Of a stretch of DNA of 64,000 bases, positions 21,867 through 32,589 are shown piece by piece. This DNA is from Synaphobranchus kaupii. Taxonomy: Eukaryota; Chordata; Actinopteri; Anguilliformes; Synaphobranchidae. A model generated the notes under the pieces. The model worked only from the letters and a program-made list of their open reading frames with translations, did not search any database and was not told where the DNA came from. Position 1 is the stretch's first letter; every line of letters starts with the position of its first letter. Where the stretch lies: the NCBI GenBank assembly GCA_029718625.1, contig CM056378.1:58737027-58801026 (forward strand), in the 5' to 3' direction. Both the position numbers and the translations under genes were made by a program.

Positions 21867-22160
21867 ACTACCTATATAGGGCCATTCTATAGTACTCGCT
21901 TCCTGTTTTCTATTTAACTTGTGTTTTTTGTTATTCTATAGTTCAGAATGTATAGCTGACTGTGTGTACTTCTCATGTTTATTACTAGGGATAGCTCCTA
22001 CGCTGTGAGAAAGCTGTGCTTTGTCGGATTTACTTTGTAGTCGCGTCAATGACCTTCATATGCACTTATTGTACGTCGCTTTGGATAAAAGCGTCTGCTC
22101 AATATGCACTTATTGTACGTCGCTTTGGATAAAAGCGTCTGCCAAATGATTGTAATGTAA

Positions 22161-22420
22161 TGTAAAATCCAATATAAAATAATATAGCAGCTGAAACTGA
22201 GAATAAACAAGTAGCTTCACTAGCTTGGTAAAACATTCAAAATAAACAGGAATCAAACTTCTTTGTAAACGTTTAGTGCAAATAGGAATTTAAAATCCAA
22301 TATAAAATAACATAGCAGCTGAAACAAAGAAAAATTAAATGATAATTCACTAATAAACAAGTAACTTGGTAAAAACAAAATTCAAGTGGAGAATTCAGTG
22401 GAGAATGTTTAAAATGTCCC
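22161..22420. repeat. Direct repeat in hAT 3' flank
   Basis: A block built on AAAATCCAATATAAAATAA.ATAGCAGCTGAAAC..AATAAACAAGTA occurs twice (about 22166-22240 and 22290-22370). It lies between the L2 tail and the hAT frame and is probably untranslated sequence of the hAT element. Confidence 0.6.
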
Positions 22421-23040
22421 ACAATCTGTCTACCGCTTGCAACGGCATCACTCATACTCCGTTGTGACAGTAGTCCCTCGTTGCGCACTCCCATGTTGTC
22501 CATGGCCTTTTTCTTGTTGCTAGCATTGTCCCTCAAAATGACATGCACTTTGGTCAACGGAATATGCCACTGATCAAGCATTTCCTTTATGGCAGTCGAA
22601 ATGGTGTCACTGGTGTGTGATCCATGGAAGTTTTTTGCTTGTACCATCGCACTGTGAGGCGTACAACTCGTGTCCAACCAGTGTACAGTTAAACTTAAAC
22701 GCGACATGGGGCACACGTCGGAGCTCCAGATATCTGTGATGAAGCTCATCGCTTTTACATCTTTTAACTCTTCCGATATGTGTTTGCACACTGTCTTGTA
22801 CAGTTCAGACAGAGCGGTCTCGGAAAAATATTTTCGTGATGGCAGACTGTACCGTGGTTCCAAGTGTTCAAGTAGGCGGCGGAAGCCCTCGTTTTCAACG
22901 ACTGACAGGGGTTGCTCATCCAAAACAATGAATTCCAGAACCTTTTCTGTTATTTTTGTCGCTTACACACTATCACTTGGAAGTTTATCGCGTCTTTGCA
23001 GTGCATCCGCCAAAGTTAACTGCTTTGTTGTATCGTCCCT
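22421..23040 (-). pseudogene. hAT transposase fragment (ZBED-like)
   Basis: On the minus strand the frame encodes LADALQRRDK, then after one in-frame TAA the stretch to MSFITDIWSS (first catalytic Asp region) and VILRDNASNKKKAM (second Asp region). These are standard blocks of Ac/hobo-type (ZBED) transposases, which cut and paste DNA with 8-bp duplications. The BED zinc finger and the C-terminal dimerisation block are missing. A small internal deletion removes the usual CxxH segment after the second Asp. The N-terminal side is cut by a poly-T tract and the minisatellite at 23040. Confidence 0.85.
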
Positions 23041-23044
23041 TTTT

Positions 23045-24262
23045 TTTTTTTTTGTTCAACTCGAGGAACGATGCCCTAATGTTTTATGGAATGCCCAGAG
23101 AATGTTCCCCTCATATTACATAGAATACTCTTAGAACGCCAGAGCAAGGTTCCCAGAACGTTACCCTCATGTTACATAGAATGTCCCCCCTGGTGTTTCA
23201 TGGAATGCTCCTAGAATGCTCCCCTGATGTTATATAAACTGTTCGTAGAGTGCAAGAGGAAGGTTCCCAGAATGATACCCTCATGTTACATAGAACGTTG
23301 CCCTGATGTTTTCTGGAATGCCCAGAGAATGTTCCCCTCATATTATATAGAATACTCTTAGAATGCCAGAGGAAGGTTCCCAGAACGTTACCCTCGTGTT
23401 ACATAGAATGTTCCCCTGATGTTTCATAGAATGCTCCTAGAATACTCCCCTGATGTTATATAAACTGTTCGTAGAGCGCAAGAGGAAGGTTCCCAGAACG
23501 ATATCCTCATGTTACATAGAACGTTGCCCTGATGTTTTATGGAATGCCCAGAGAATGTTCCCCTCTGATGTTACATGGAATGCTCTTAGAATGTTCCCCT
23601 GATGTTATATAAACTGTTCATAGAGCAAAAGAGGAAGGTTCCCAGAAAGATACCCTAATGTTACATAGAACATTCCTCTGATGTTCCATGGAATGCTCCT
23701 AGCATGTTCCTCTGATGTTATATAAGCTGTTCGTAGAGCACAAGAGGAAGGTTCCCAGAACGATACCCTCGTGTTACATAGAATGTTGACCTGATGTTTT
23801 ATGAAATGCCCAGAGAAAGTTCCCCTCTGATGTTACATGCTATGCTCCTAGAATGTTCCCCTGATGTTATATAAACTGTTCGTGGAGAGCAAGAGGAAGG
23901 TTCCCAGAACGATACCCTCATGTAACATATAACATTGCCCTGATGTTTTATGGAATGCCCAGAGAATGTTCCCCTTTGATGTTACATGGAATGCTCCTAG
24001 AATGTTCCCCTGATGTTATATAAACTGTTCGTGGAGCACAAGAGGAAGGTTCCCAGAACGATACCCTCATGTTACATAGAATGTGCCTAGAACCTAAGAG
24101 GAATGCTCCTAGAATGTTTCTGGAATGTTAAAGGGACGTTCCTCAGAAACGTTGTGTGAAAGTTCTTAGAACCTGAAAAAAACTCAACATTGCATCAACC
24201 AGGGAACGTTTAGAGCAACCTTAATAACATACAGGGAACCTTCCTAGAACGCGATTCCGTTA
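23045..24262. repeat. Higher-order minisatellite, 112/150-bp units
   Basis: AGGAAGGTTCCCAGAA recurs near 23146, 23258, 23371, 23482, 23632, 23743, 23893 and 24042. Intervals are about 112 or about 150 bp. The longer unit differs by one extra submonomer of about 34 bp (GATGTTACATGGAATGCTCC...). All submonomers derive from a GATGTTACAT.GAA.G pattern. Not coding. Confidence 0.85.
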
Positions 24263-24429
24263 GCTGGGAATTGACTCTCATTTCTGGCTTTACTGCCTTT
24301 GGGTTCTGGAGAACTGTTGTTTTTCCAGTGCCTTTTCTTTAATGAACTCTACGGGTGCCCTACGCCAGAATACTAACTCCTGTAGTGGCTTGACTAACAA
24401 AAATTAAGCGGAAATGCTTAATTATTATG

Positions 24430-25490
24430 CTTTTATTGCTGTCTGGTATCCAGCCTAATCCTGGTCCTTCAATTACATGTAGCTTACTGGCAGATTTTAA
24501 GAATATGCCTGGGTTGCGTATCATACATGTAAACTCTCGCAGTCAGCTTCCTAAAATGGATATGCTGCGAGTCGACCGGGGTTGATTTAATTGTTGTTTC
24601 CGAGACTTGGCTCTCCAAGTCTATACTGGATAAAGATGTAGCAATTGATGGCTTCAATATTTATCGTTCTGACCGTCCGAGGAAAGGCGGTGGCGTGGCG
24701 ATCTATGTTAAATCCAGTCTTGCTGTACAGGTCATGCTCTCCAAATCTGCTATTAAGCAGTTTGAAATCTTAGCTCTAAGTATTGAATTGTCTGATGGTC
24801 AGTATTTAACTGTTGTTGGTTGCTGTTGGCCCCCTTCTGCTACCATTGTCACATTATCCTTTTTAATGAAGCTCTTATCGCAATTACATTTTTTTAAAAT
24901 CGTCCTGGGATTTTAATTGGGATTGGCTTTCACCAGCGGCTGATGATTTAAAAGCTCAATGCTTGTCTTTTAACCTTACACGAGTCATTGAAAGCCCTAC
25001 ACGTCTTTAACCCCAGATGTCTAGACAAATCATCTCTTATCGATCTTTTAATTACCAATATGGCGCATAAATATTCTGCAACAGGGGTCTTTGCTAATGA
25101 TCTAAGCGATCACTGTGTGGTTGGTGCTATTAGGGACACCAAAATCCCCCGTACCAAGCCCCGTGTTGTTCAGAAAAGAAATCTTAAGCATTTTATTGAG
25201 CAAGCCTTCCTTCATGATTTATTTCATTTTAAATGGGATCGTATTTTATTGATTGGTCATGTTGACCTTGCTTGGAAATATTTTTATGACAGTTTTAGTT
25301 ATTTTATGAACAAACATGCTCCTATTTGCCGGTTCAGGGTGAAGGGCCGTGATAGCCCCTGGTTCACTTCTGAGCTGGCAGGCCTCTTACACAAGAGGAA
25401 TCAGCTCTGGGCCGATGTGAGGAAGTCTGGCTCGGAGGCTGACTGGCTACATTTCTGTCAAATATGTAATCGCTGCACTGCTTGCATTTA
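24430..25490 (+). pseudogene. LINE ORF2: endonuclease and linker
   Basis: Readable in pieces: SGIQPNPGPS near 24445, LRIIHVNSRS, then after a frameshift VVSETWLSKS, GGGVAIYVKSSL (24690-24720), and SDHCVVGAI near 25110, which are endonuclease landmarks. The 24988-25491 frame (167 codons) continues through the linker to a stop at 25491. Frame changes occur near 24575, 24870-24920 and 25000. The domain nicks DNA for target-primed reverse transcription in intact relatives. Confidence 0.8.
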
Positions 25491-25499
25491 AAAAGCCAA

Positions 25500-26735
25500 A
25501 AGCGATCATTATTTATCACAGACCACAGATAGTCTAAATGACCCTAGGAGATTTTGGCAAACTATAAAATCTATCTCTGCCAACTCTTGCTCTTCAGAGC
25601 TGCCTCCTAATGTTGTTGTTGACTCCATCCCTGTGTCAGATAAATCTGAGATGCTTAATTGTTTCAACAAACATTTTATAGCCTCCAGCTCTATGTTCAG
25701 CACATTATTTGGCAGCAAATCACCCGCTTCCTCCCCTGCCAGTCATGCTTCCAATAGTCACACTTTCTCCTTCACCTCCTTCTCAGTTAGGGAGATTTGT
25801 AAGGCCTTAAAGGACCTAGACCCTAGAAAATCGGCAGGCCCTGACAATCTCCCCCCTCACGTCTGGCTGCAGATATTATAGCGGAACCAGTGTCGCATGT
25901 TTTTAATCTCTCTATACAAAACAATGTCATTCCTGATTGGAAAACTGCCATGTTCTCCCATTATTGAAAGGCGATGATCCCACGGTGTTGAATAACTATA
26001 GGCCCATTTCCAAGCTCTCTATTTTAGCTAAGGTCCTTGAAAGGCTGGTGAATGATCAGATCAAGGAATACTTGCATTTAAACAACATTTTATCTCCTCA
26101 CCAGTCTGGTTTTAGGAAGCAGCACAGTACAGTAACTGCTGCCATGAAAGTGGTAAATGATTTTGTGGAAGCCTTGGAGTCCAAGAATTACTGTGCTGAT
26201 TTTTATTGATTTGTCCAAGGCATTTGATACCATTGACCACTGAATTTTATGCCGGAGATTGTCAGCTATAGTCCTGTCCGACTAAGCTGTTGGTTGGTTC
26301 TCAAATTACCTCTCCAACCGTAAGCAATGTGTGCAGTTGAGTGGTCTTTCTTCCAGCTTTCTTAATGTCACCAGAGGTGTGTTTTAGGACCCACCCTCTT
26401 CACTATTTATGTAAATGAGGTGGGTCAAAATATGAATGCATCTGTACATCTTTATGCTGATGACAAGCACTGTTGCCCTGGCATTTGAACATCTGCAGTC
26501 TGAATTTGACACTATTCAGTCACATCTGTTCCACCTCAGACTAGTGTTAAATGCAGACAAAACCAAGGCCATGTTCTTCTCTAACAAAAAGATGGTGCCA
26601 GCTGTTCTTCCCTGCATTACGTCTGAACAAGGTACCCCTATTGAGATTGTGACCACCTACAAATACTTAGGCTTCACAATTGATGAAAGCTTTTCTTTTA
26701 AATCTCATATTGATCATCTTTTAAGGAAATTTTAA
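25500..26735 (+). pseudogene. LINE ORF2: reverse transcriptase
   Basis: RT landmarks in order: DPRKSAGPDNLP (25820), NNYRPISKLSILAKVLERL (25990-26045), HQSGFRKQHSTVTAA (26100), IDLSKAFDTIDH (26205) and a YADD box near 26453. Stops follow IDH, and single-base changes disrupt the stretch 26230-26460. The thumb (LVLNADKTKAMFF, YKYLGFTIDESFSF) is in frame 26436-26735. Catalytic residues are visible but spread over several frames. Confidence 0.8.
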
Positions 26736-27285
26736 TTAAAATTGGGCTTCTTTTTTAGGAACAAATCCTGTTTTTCCTTTAATGCTAGGAAACACTTGTT
26801 GCTGCCACTTTCTTGCCTCTCCTGGACTATGGGGATGCTTTGTACATGAACGCCTCAGCTCGCTCTCTTCATCTGTTGGACGCTGTCTATCACAGAGCTC
26901 TGAGATTCATAACCAGTTGTAAACCCCTCACACACCATTGTACTTTGTATTCTTTAGTCAACTGGTCATCATTATCCATGCATAGAAATTTGCACTGGTA
27001 TAATTCATTTACAAATCCATCCTTGGACTGCTGCCCACTTATTTATCAACTTACATGTCACGTGAAACAGTGCTGCTATTGCCTACGTTCCCAGGGCTTC
27101 ATCACTCTCTCCATCCCCTCAGTCCGTGCAGAATTTGGAAAAAGGCCTTCTTCTACTCTGCCCCCTCAACCTGGAACATGCTACAGCAGGAACTGAAGCT
27201 CTCCAGCATGATTCCCCAAGGGGATTTTAAACTACTTTTACGTAATCTGGAGAGAGCGTCTGTGGGAGTGTGCTCTTGTACATAG
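26736..27285 (+). pseudogene. LINE ORF2: C-terminal region
   Basis: LDYGDALYMNASARSLHLLD, YHRALRFIT and LYSLVNWSSLSMHR are typical of the C-terminal part of this LINE group. A frameshift near 27120 moves the last part (AFFYSAPSTWNMLQQELKLSSM) to the overlapping frame 27055-27285. Confidence 0.75.
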
Positions 27286-27484
27286 TATTTCAAATCCGAC
27301 TACCACTTGGCACTTTTGCACTTATCACTTTTATGATTTGTGTTCTATTTTGTCTCTGTATTGAATGTCCTGCCTGTCTGTAACTTTGTGTTATATTGCT
27401 GCTGTTGTCTTGAACAGGTCTCTCTTGAGAATGAGACCCCGTTTCTCAATGAGATTACCTGTCTGAATAAAGGTTAAATAAAAA

Positions 27485-28866
27485 TTTTTTAAATCACCAG
27501 TCGCCTTGACTACTGCAATAGCCTTCTCTCTGGTATCCCCCAAAAAAGCATTAAACTACTACAGTTAGTTCAGAATGCGGCTGCAAGGGTATTGACTTGC
27601 AGAAAAAAGAGAGACCACATTACCCCCCACACTCCTTACACTACACTGGCTACCTCTTCTTCTGGTTTTTAAAACGATAAAAGGTTTAGCACCAAAATAC
27701 TTAGGTGACTGCATTCAGGAACATGTGCCTAGTAGAACCCTTAGATCCTCCACTGCTTCTCTGTTAGTGATTCCGAAAGTAAACCGTAAGTGAAGCGGTG
27801 AGGCGGCTTTTAGCTTCTACCAGGAATGCCCTACCAGGCAATATCAGAGAGGCAGAAACTCAACACTTTTAACAAACACACTTATTTAAACATGCCTTCA
27901 GTTAGCCTGCTTTGTGTCACAGTTTGGCAGTCCTTTGTTCCATCTCTGCGGACGTTCCGGCTTCACTTTTCTGCTGTCCGTCCCGTGTTTTTCCACCTTC
28001 GGTTGATTACCAGGCGCACCTGTTCCTCGTTTCCCGTGGCCTTTTTAAGCACGCTGTTTCCGCCTTCTGGTGCTTGTGTTGTCTTTGTTGCCACGTTCAG
28101 GTAAAAGGTATAGCCGGAAGACTGGATTATTGTCTTTGACAATCATTCCCGAACTTCCTAGAGTTTAGGTTAGATTCCTTCTTACTGTAGTTTCGGTTTC
28201 TTTTCTTTTTGTGCTCTAGTTATTCACCTCTTTGTCTTGTCTCTGACTTGTGTCAGAGCTAGAGGCTTGCTACCGGCTTATTTTTTCTCGCGCTGCTTAT
28301 TTCTACAAGTTTGCCCATTGAGTGGGTTGTTATTATTTTGGCTTACGCCGGCATTATCTCCCTTTATTTTCACATCTGCACGTTCTTCAAGTTGTACCAG
28401 AGCTATTTGTTGTTGTTTTCTGTTTTCGGTACTCTACGGAATTTTTATCCCTCTCAGTTAATCTCTCTACTCCAGTTTACGAGTATCGTTCTGTTTTTAT
28501 AAAGGATGTTACATTTCGTTTGTTTGGGAGTTTTTTGTCCCGCTTTTCTTTATTTTTCTTTTCTAGTGGTTATTCACTTTGTGTGGATCATTTTTCTAAT
28601 CCTTTTCCGGTCGTGTCTGATCCTCCTACCCGACCCCCCTGACACGCTGCCTTAATTTTCTTCCTTTTAGGCTATTGATAGTGTTCTTATTATTTATTAC
28701 CATTGTTTGTATTATTTTAGTATGCACTATTGCTTTTCTTTATAATTTCTATTTTTCTATTTCTACTTGGGTTTTCTTTTCTTTTTTTTTCATGTACAGC
28801 ACTTTGAGCTGCAATCTCTGTATGAAAATGTGCTTTTTAAATAAATTTATTATTATTATTATTACT
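27485..28866 (+). mobile_element. L2-type LINE 3' fragment, split by an LTR
   Basis: The left part (27485-27914) encodes [30 protein letters not shown] and LGDCIQEHVPSRTLRSS in broken frames. The right part (28645-28866) is a 3' UTR ending CACTTTGAGCTGCAATCTCTGTATG..AATAAATTTATTATTATTATTA. The tail is A/T-rich repeats as usual for these LINEs. The middle is an LTR. Confidence 0.75.
27915..28644 (+). mobile_element. Probable solo LTR (730 bp) in LINE
   Basis: Starts TGTCACAG and ends CCCTGACA. It shares with the LTRs at 30311-30982 and 59637-60322 (both minus) the landmarks CACCTGTT.C, a TATA-like TTTTTAAGC and GGTAAAGGTATAG. Flanks CTTTG and CGCTG are not an exact duplication, so the boundaries are less certain. 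T-rich open frames inside are not genes. Confidence 0.55.
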
Positions 28867-29159
28867 ATTATTATCTTAGATATGATGGCCGCAGTCCCAC
28901 CAAAGAGTGTAAAAGCTCTTTTAGTGTCTGGTCCCACAGTCTATGCTTCGTCTACTCTTCTCCTAGTACCGACATCGTAAAGGCGACTAGTAGAACATAT
29001 CCCCATCCGCTGGCCGAAAGACCATATTGCACCCAAAAAACCAATTCATTCGGATAAGATTTTATTTGCCGTTTTCTCAACTATTGTCATTTTGGCAGGT
29101 CCTTTGCCGGTCCGTGAAATCATTTCTGAGGCCGCCAAAGAATTTACTACGTAGCAAAA
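28867..29159. other. Unassigned spacer
   Basis: Follows the LINE poly(TTA) tail. Contains an AAGAGTGTAAAAGCTCTT palindrome but no supported gene. Confidence 0.3.
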
Positions 29160-29665
29160 ACCCTGTATTACGCTATCTGAAACGTTGACACGTAATACCC
29201 CCCATGCTCTGCAAACCTGTCTCATTCGTTACAGTTCATTTTGCTTACATTGTCAGCTCTTTTATCCAATATCGGGCATTATAACCTTAGCAATGGTGTT
29301 TGCAATCTCTTATTGGATGCTTTGAACAATAAATTATAGCCCAGCATAACAGCATTTTTTGTTATATTTCAGTTTACGCAAGCTCTGCAGAAAACGCATT
29401 CCCTGATCGGAGTTTTCCCTTCCTTAAATGTAATAAGTACAGCTTGTAACATGCGGTTGGTCTCGCTGGCTATATATGTATGTTAGCTTTTCCACTCAAA
29501 CACTGTCTTGTCCAATACGTTTGATAGGCCTATTGTTATTTTCGCATTTTGAGTGCATTTCACATACTGTTGTATAAGCATTCATTGGTGGCTCAGTTAT
29601 GTTTTATGTTTGATCTACCGATTGTCATTAGCGATTGAACATTTGGCAGCATTTTCCTGATGCTG
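29160..29665 (+). repeat. Repeat M, copy 1
   Basis: Matches 58115-58610 in inverted orientation: TATCTGAAACGT..ACACGTAATACCCCCCATGC, GTCTCATTC.TTACAGTTCATT, and GGCCTATTGTTATTTTCGCA. A fragment of it (GCCTATTGTTATTTTCGCATTTTGAG) is repeated directly at 29839-29898. Non-coding, class unknown. Confidence 0.7.
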
Positions 29666-29713
29666 GAATATTATCTCATTGTAATATTATCGTACATAAT
29701 ATAGGCTATGGCA

Positions 29714-29838
29714 TATACAGTGCCCTCCACTATTATTGCCACCCCTGGTAAAGATGTGTAAGAAGGGTTATAAAAAATTCACCGTTTGGTGAATTAGCTT
29801 AATCTCACACTGAAAAAATAAGAAAAATCCAACCTTTT
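29714..29838 (+). mobile_element. Tc1-like transposon end
   Basis: TATACAGTGCCCTCCACTATTATTGCCACCCCTGG is a well-known type of Tc1 terminal repeat of fish, starting at TA. About 125 bp remain; the rest is lost and replaced by the second M fragment. Confidence 0.7.
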
Positions 29839-29959
29839 ATAAGCCTATTGTTATTTTCGCATTTTGAGTGCATTTCACATACTGTAGTATAAGCATTCAT
29901 AAAGTAATCATTTTTAATATTTGGTCGCTTATCCTTTGCTTGCCATGACTTCCTGATGT

Positions 29960-30310
29960 CTGTGACCCAACAACATCAAAAGACTCTTGATATCTTATTT
30001 TCTGGTACTCTTACAAGCGATAGTATAACATCTCTGCATTTGAATGGATCTCTATGGGAATTGGGGGGTGGGACTAGATTTAGCTGTTTAACTTACACTG
30101 GAACAGTATGTAATACATGATTGGTAGAATGGCTGTAAGTCATGAAGGGTCTGAGGTATCAAACGAACCTCAAACCATCACTCTGCTGCCAGATATACAG
30201 TAGATATGGATGGTTCACTTTAAGGGTTGTTTCTCCTGACAAATTTTCCTATTGAACTCTATGGAAAAATAAGTCAGGAGAAGAAACCCTTCAAGTTATC
30301 CATCCATATC
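29960..30310 (+). repeat. Repeat F (inner part of the foldback Tc1-like element)
   Basis: Matches the arms of 15705-18415: GATATCTTATTTTCTGGTACTC, TCTATGGGAATTGGGGGGTGGG, CACTCTGCTGCCAGATATACAG. At the end it has a complete hairpin of about 95 bp (GATATGGATGG...CCATCCATATC) with inner arms GTTTCTCCTGAC/GTCAGGAGAA. The hairpin is the centre of the palindromic element, so this copy lost one arm. Confidence 0.75.
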
Positions 30311-30982
30311 TGTAAGGGGGAGGCAAATGGTTCAGAGGACCAGATGGGACTAAAGGGATTCTTAAAGTGTTCAATTAAGAACACCAAAGAAGCGGACAGA
30401 ATCCGTGAATAGGGAAGAAAAACAGAAAACGAAAAAACAGCTCCTACTCTAAAAACCAGAGAGCAATACAGAGGAGACAAAAAAAAGTGAGAAATAATAA
30501 TGACCCGAAAATAATCTGGCGAACGAGGCTCGTAGGCTCGAGAAAATAAACGTAAAAGGAAAATACCTCTCACTCTCGATAGAGAGAAACAGAAAAGAAA
30601 AGCTGCCTCCGAGAGACTAGAAAGGTAGCAGGAGCGAGGGACAGAAAATGCCAAGGAAAGTGTGTATCCTATGTGTGTCTAAAGCACGGAAAGGCAAGTC
30701 CCTCGTAACTCCAAAGCAAGGCGATGGAGGAAAGAGGTCTCCTTAGAGTGCCTACCTATACCTTACCGGCTTAGTGTAAAAATGAGCGAATAACAACCAA
30801 GGACTGGAAGAAGGAAATCCTGGGCTTAAATAGAGACAGGAAATCTGAAACAGGTGCACTCACTAAGTGCCGGAAAGAAAGGAACCCCGGCGTGGAACAC
30901 GAAAAAATCTGATAGATTGCCCTGTCGAAAAGAAAAGAACAAACGACCGCAGAACTAAGGAAAGGCAGCGCAACCCATGACA
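30311..30982 (-). mobile_element. 3' LTR of Ty3/gypsy element (minus)
   Basis: On the minus strand it begins TGTCATGGG directly after a purine-rich stretch (CAGAGGCGGGGTCC) and ends CCCCTTACA. It carries a TATA-like CTCTATTTAAGCCC. It is homologous to the solo LTR 59637-60322. It abuts the gypsy chromodomain end at about 30990. The upstream 5' LTR is not present in the window. Confidence 0.7.
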
Positions 30983-30989
30983 GGACCCC

Positions 30990-31281
30990 GCCTCTGAGGG
31001 ACGACCCCAGACGATCCCTCAGGACCCTCACGGTGGAACGCCCTAATCAAGTCAGGGTCCAAAATGTTCCTAGCAGGGACCCAACAGCGTTCCTCCGGGC
31101 CATAGCCCTCCCAATAAACTGGAACCCTTTGCCAACACGTCTCTGTGCCAATATGCGCTGGACTGTATACACCGGGCCTCCCTCCATGAGCCGGGGAGGG
31201 GGCGGCAGTTTGTCCGCCGGAGCAAGGGCGCTGATGAGCAGCGGTTTTAGTCGGGAGACGTGAAACGTCGGGTGTATGCAC
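30990..31281 (-). pseudogene. Gypsy chromodomain
   Basis: Encodes [19 protein letters not shown], the classic chromodomain core (Y/W..Y..E..W.P..NI) that lets chromoviral integrase bind histone marks. It is in a different frame from the integrase body (31047-32108), so a frameshift separates them near 31130. Confidence 0.8.
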
Positions 31282-32108
31282 ATAGAATGCGGCAATTGAA
31301 GACGCACCATAAACAGGTACATTTTTCGCACGATCTTAAAAGGACCGAAGTAGCACGGGGAGAATTTGCGAGACTCCACCCTCAACGGGAGGTCTCGTGT
31401 GGAGAGCCAAACTCGTTGTCCAACCCGGTAGGACAGAGACGGACGGCGATGCCTAGCCATGGTGCGCAAAAGCGATGAACGGACATGCCTCCAAACAGCT
31501 CGGTACTTCCGGATGAAAGCACCTGCGGACGGTACTTCCACATTGCTCTCCAGTTCAGGAAAGAGAGGGGGCAAATACCCTAACTGTGCCTCGAAAGGAG
31601 AGAGGCCAGTGGAGGCATTGCGAAGGGTGTTATGTGCATATTCCTCCCAGGCAAGGTGCCGACTCCAAGAGGTGGGGATGGCAGTAGCCAGGCACCGAAG
31701 AGTGTTCTCCAACATTTGGTTGGTGTGCTCCGTTTGTCCGTTAGTCTCCGGGAGGAACCCAGAGGATAAACTGACTGATGCCCCTAATTGGGTGCAAAAA
31801 GAGCGCCAAAACCGAGCGGCAAATTGAGGGCCGCGATCTGACACCACATCCTGGGGAAGGCCGTGGACCCTAAATACATGGTCTACCATCAGCTGAGCAG
31901 TCTCTGGTGCTGACGGTAGTTTAGGTAAGGCGATGAAGTGTGCCGCCTTCGAAAACCTGACCACAACCACTAGGATCACTGTGTTGCCTTGGGAAGCAGG
32001 CAACTCGGTAATAAAATCCAGTACGATGTGGCTCCAGGGACGGCTAGGGATGGGTAAGGGGTGTAACAGACCAGAGGGTGCGGGCACAGACTGCACAGGC
32101 GGCAACAA
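31130..32108 (-). pseudogene. Gypsy integrase
   Basis: A roughly 325-codon frame with the integrase core: LDFITELPASQGNT (first Asp), VVSDRGPQFAARFW (second Asp) and PETNGQTEHTNQ (catalytic Glu). The C-terminal part has the GPFKI (GPY/F-like) module. The DDE residues are intact, but the N-terminal HHCC finger is mostly replaced by the deletion junction upstream. Integrases of this type insert the DNA copy into the genome. Confidence 0.9.
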
Positions 32109-32126
32109 ATTCCTGCACGTCCTCCT

Positions 32127-32555
32127 TCATATTGGTCCACCAAAAACGTCTGGACAGGAAATCCCTGGTCCTATGAGCACCTGGATGCAGCACCAGCTGG
32201 GAAGAATGACCCCACTGCAGTACTTAGATCTTAGATTACATGGCACAAAAAGGCCCCCACCTGGACCCGGGTCACGACGCAGTGCTTTCTGAACCGTCAC
32301 CTCAACCTCCCACATAACTGGGGCCAAGATCTGAGTAGTAGGAACAATGGGCTCCGGAGTAGGATCCAACCAATGACGCCACTCTTCAAGAGCCATCTTA
32401 ACAGCCAACAGCTCCCGATCCCCTACGTCATAATTTCTCTCGGCTGGTGACAAAGCACGAGAGAAATACGCGCACGGATGCATTTTCTGGGCTAGGGGTG
32501 AATGTTGGGATAAGATGGCACCTACCCCTAACTCCAAGGCATCCACTTCTACCAC
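32127..32555 (-). pseudogene. Gypsy RNase H fragment with deletion
   Basis: Begins [16 protein letters not shown], the start of Ty3 RNase H (usual D..ASE..GVGAVLSQ; here Ala-Leu replaces Ala-Ser). It continues with [20 protein letters not shown] and [10 protein letters not shown]. Then the sequence jumps to a linker (APVMWEVEV) without the rest of RNase H. The RT upstream is missing. Confidence 0.8.
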
Positions 32556-32589
32556 AAACAGGAGGGAGGGATTGGGAGTAATTAAAATG

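Larger units (their letters stand above)
20226..22160 (+). mobile_element. L2-clade LINE copy 2, 5'-truncated, with RT
   Basis: It starts four bases after the tail of copy 1, at the same linker (IRNSFTHPVTPHMPH), and runs through the RT to a 3' terminus. The last 46-50 bases of the terminus are duplicated in tandem (TATGCACTTATTGTACGTCGC at about 22058 and 22104). Several frameshifts make it inactive. Confidence 0.85.
24265..27482 (+). mobile_element. CR1/Rex1-group LINE, nearly full ORF2, many lesions
   Basis: It runs from an N-terminal SGIQPNPGPS motif through endonuclease and RT to an AATAAAGGTTAAATAAA terminus. Order and motifs fit the CR1/L2/Rex1 group of non-LTR retrotransposons. At least eight frame changes or stops make it a pseudogene. 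Its 3' end resembles 13780-13850. Confidence 0.8.

Noticed and set aside
23045..24262. CRISPR-like repeat array
   Set aside because: Units are contiguous, diverged and without unique spacers, in a clearly eukaryotic setting. It is a minisatellite.
31033..31827. Plus-strand frames over the gypsy region
   Set aside because: They are antisense shadows of the integrase and chromodomain frames.
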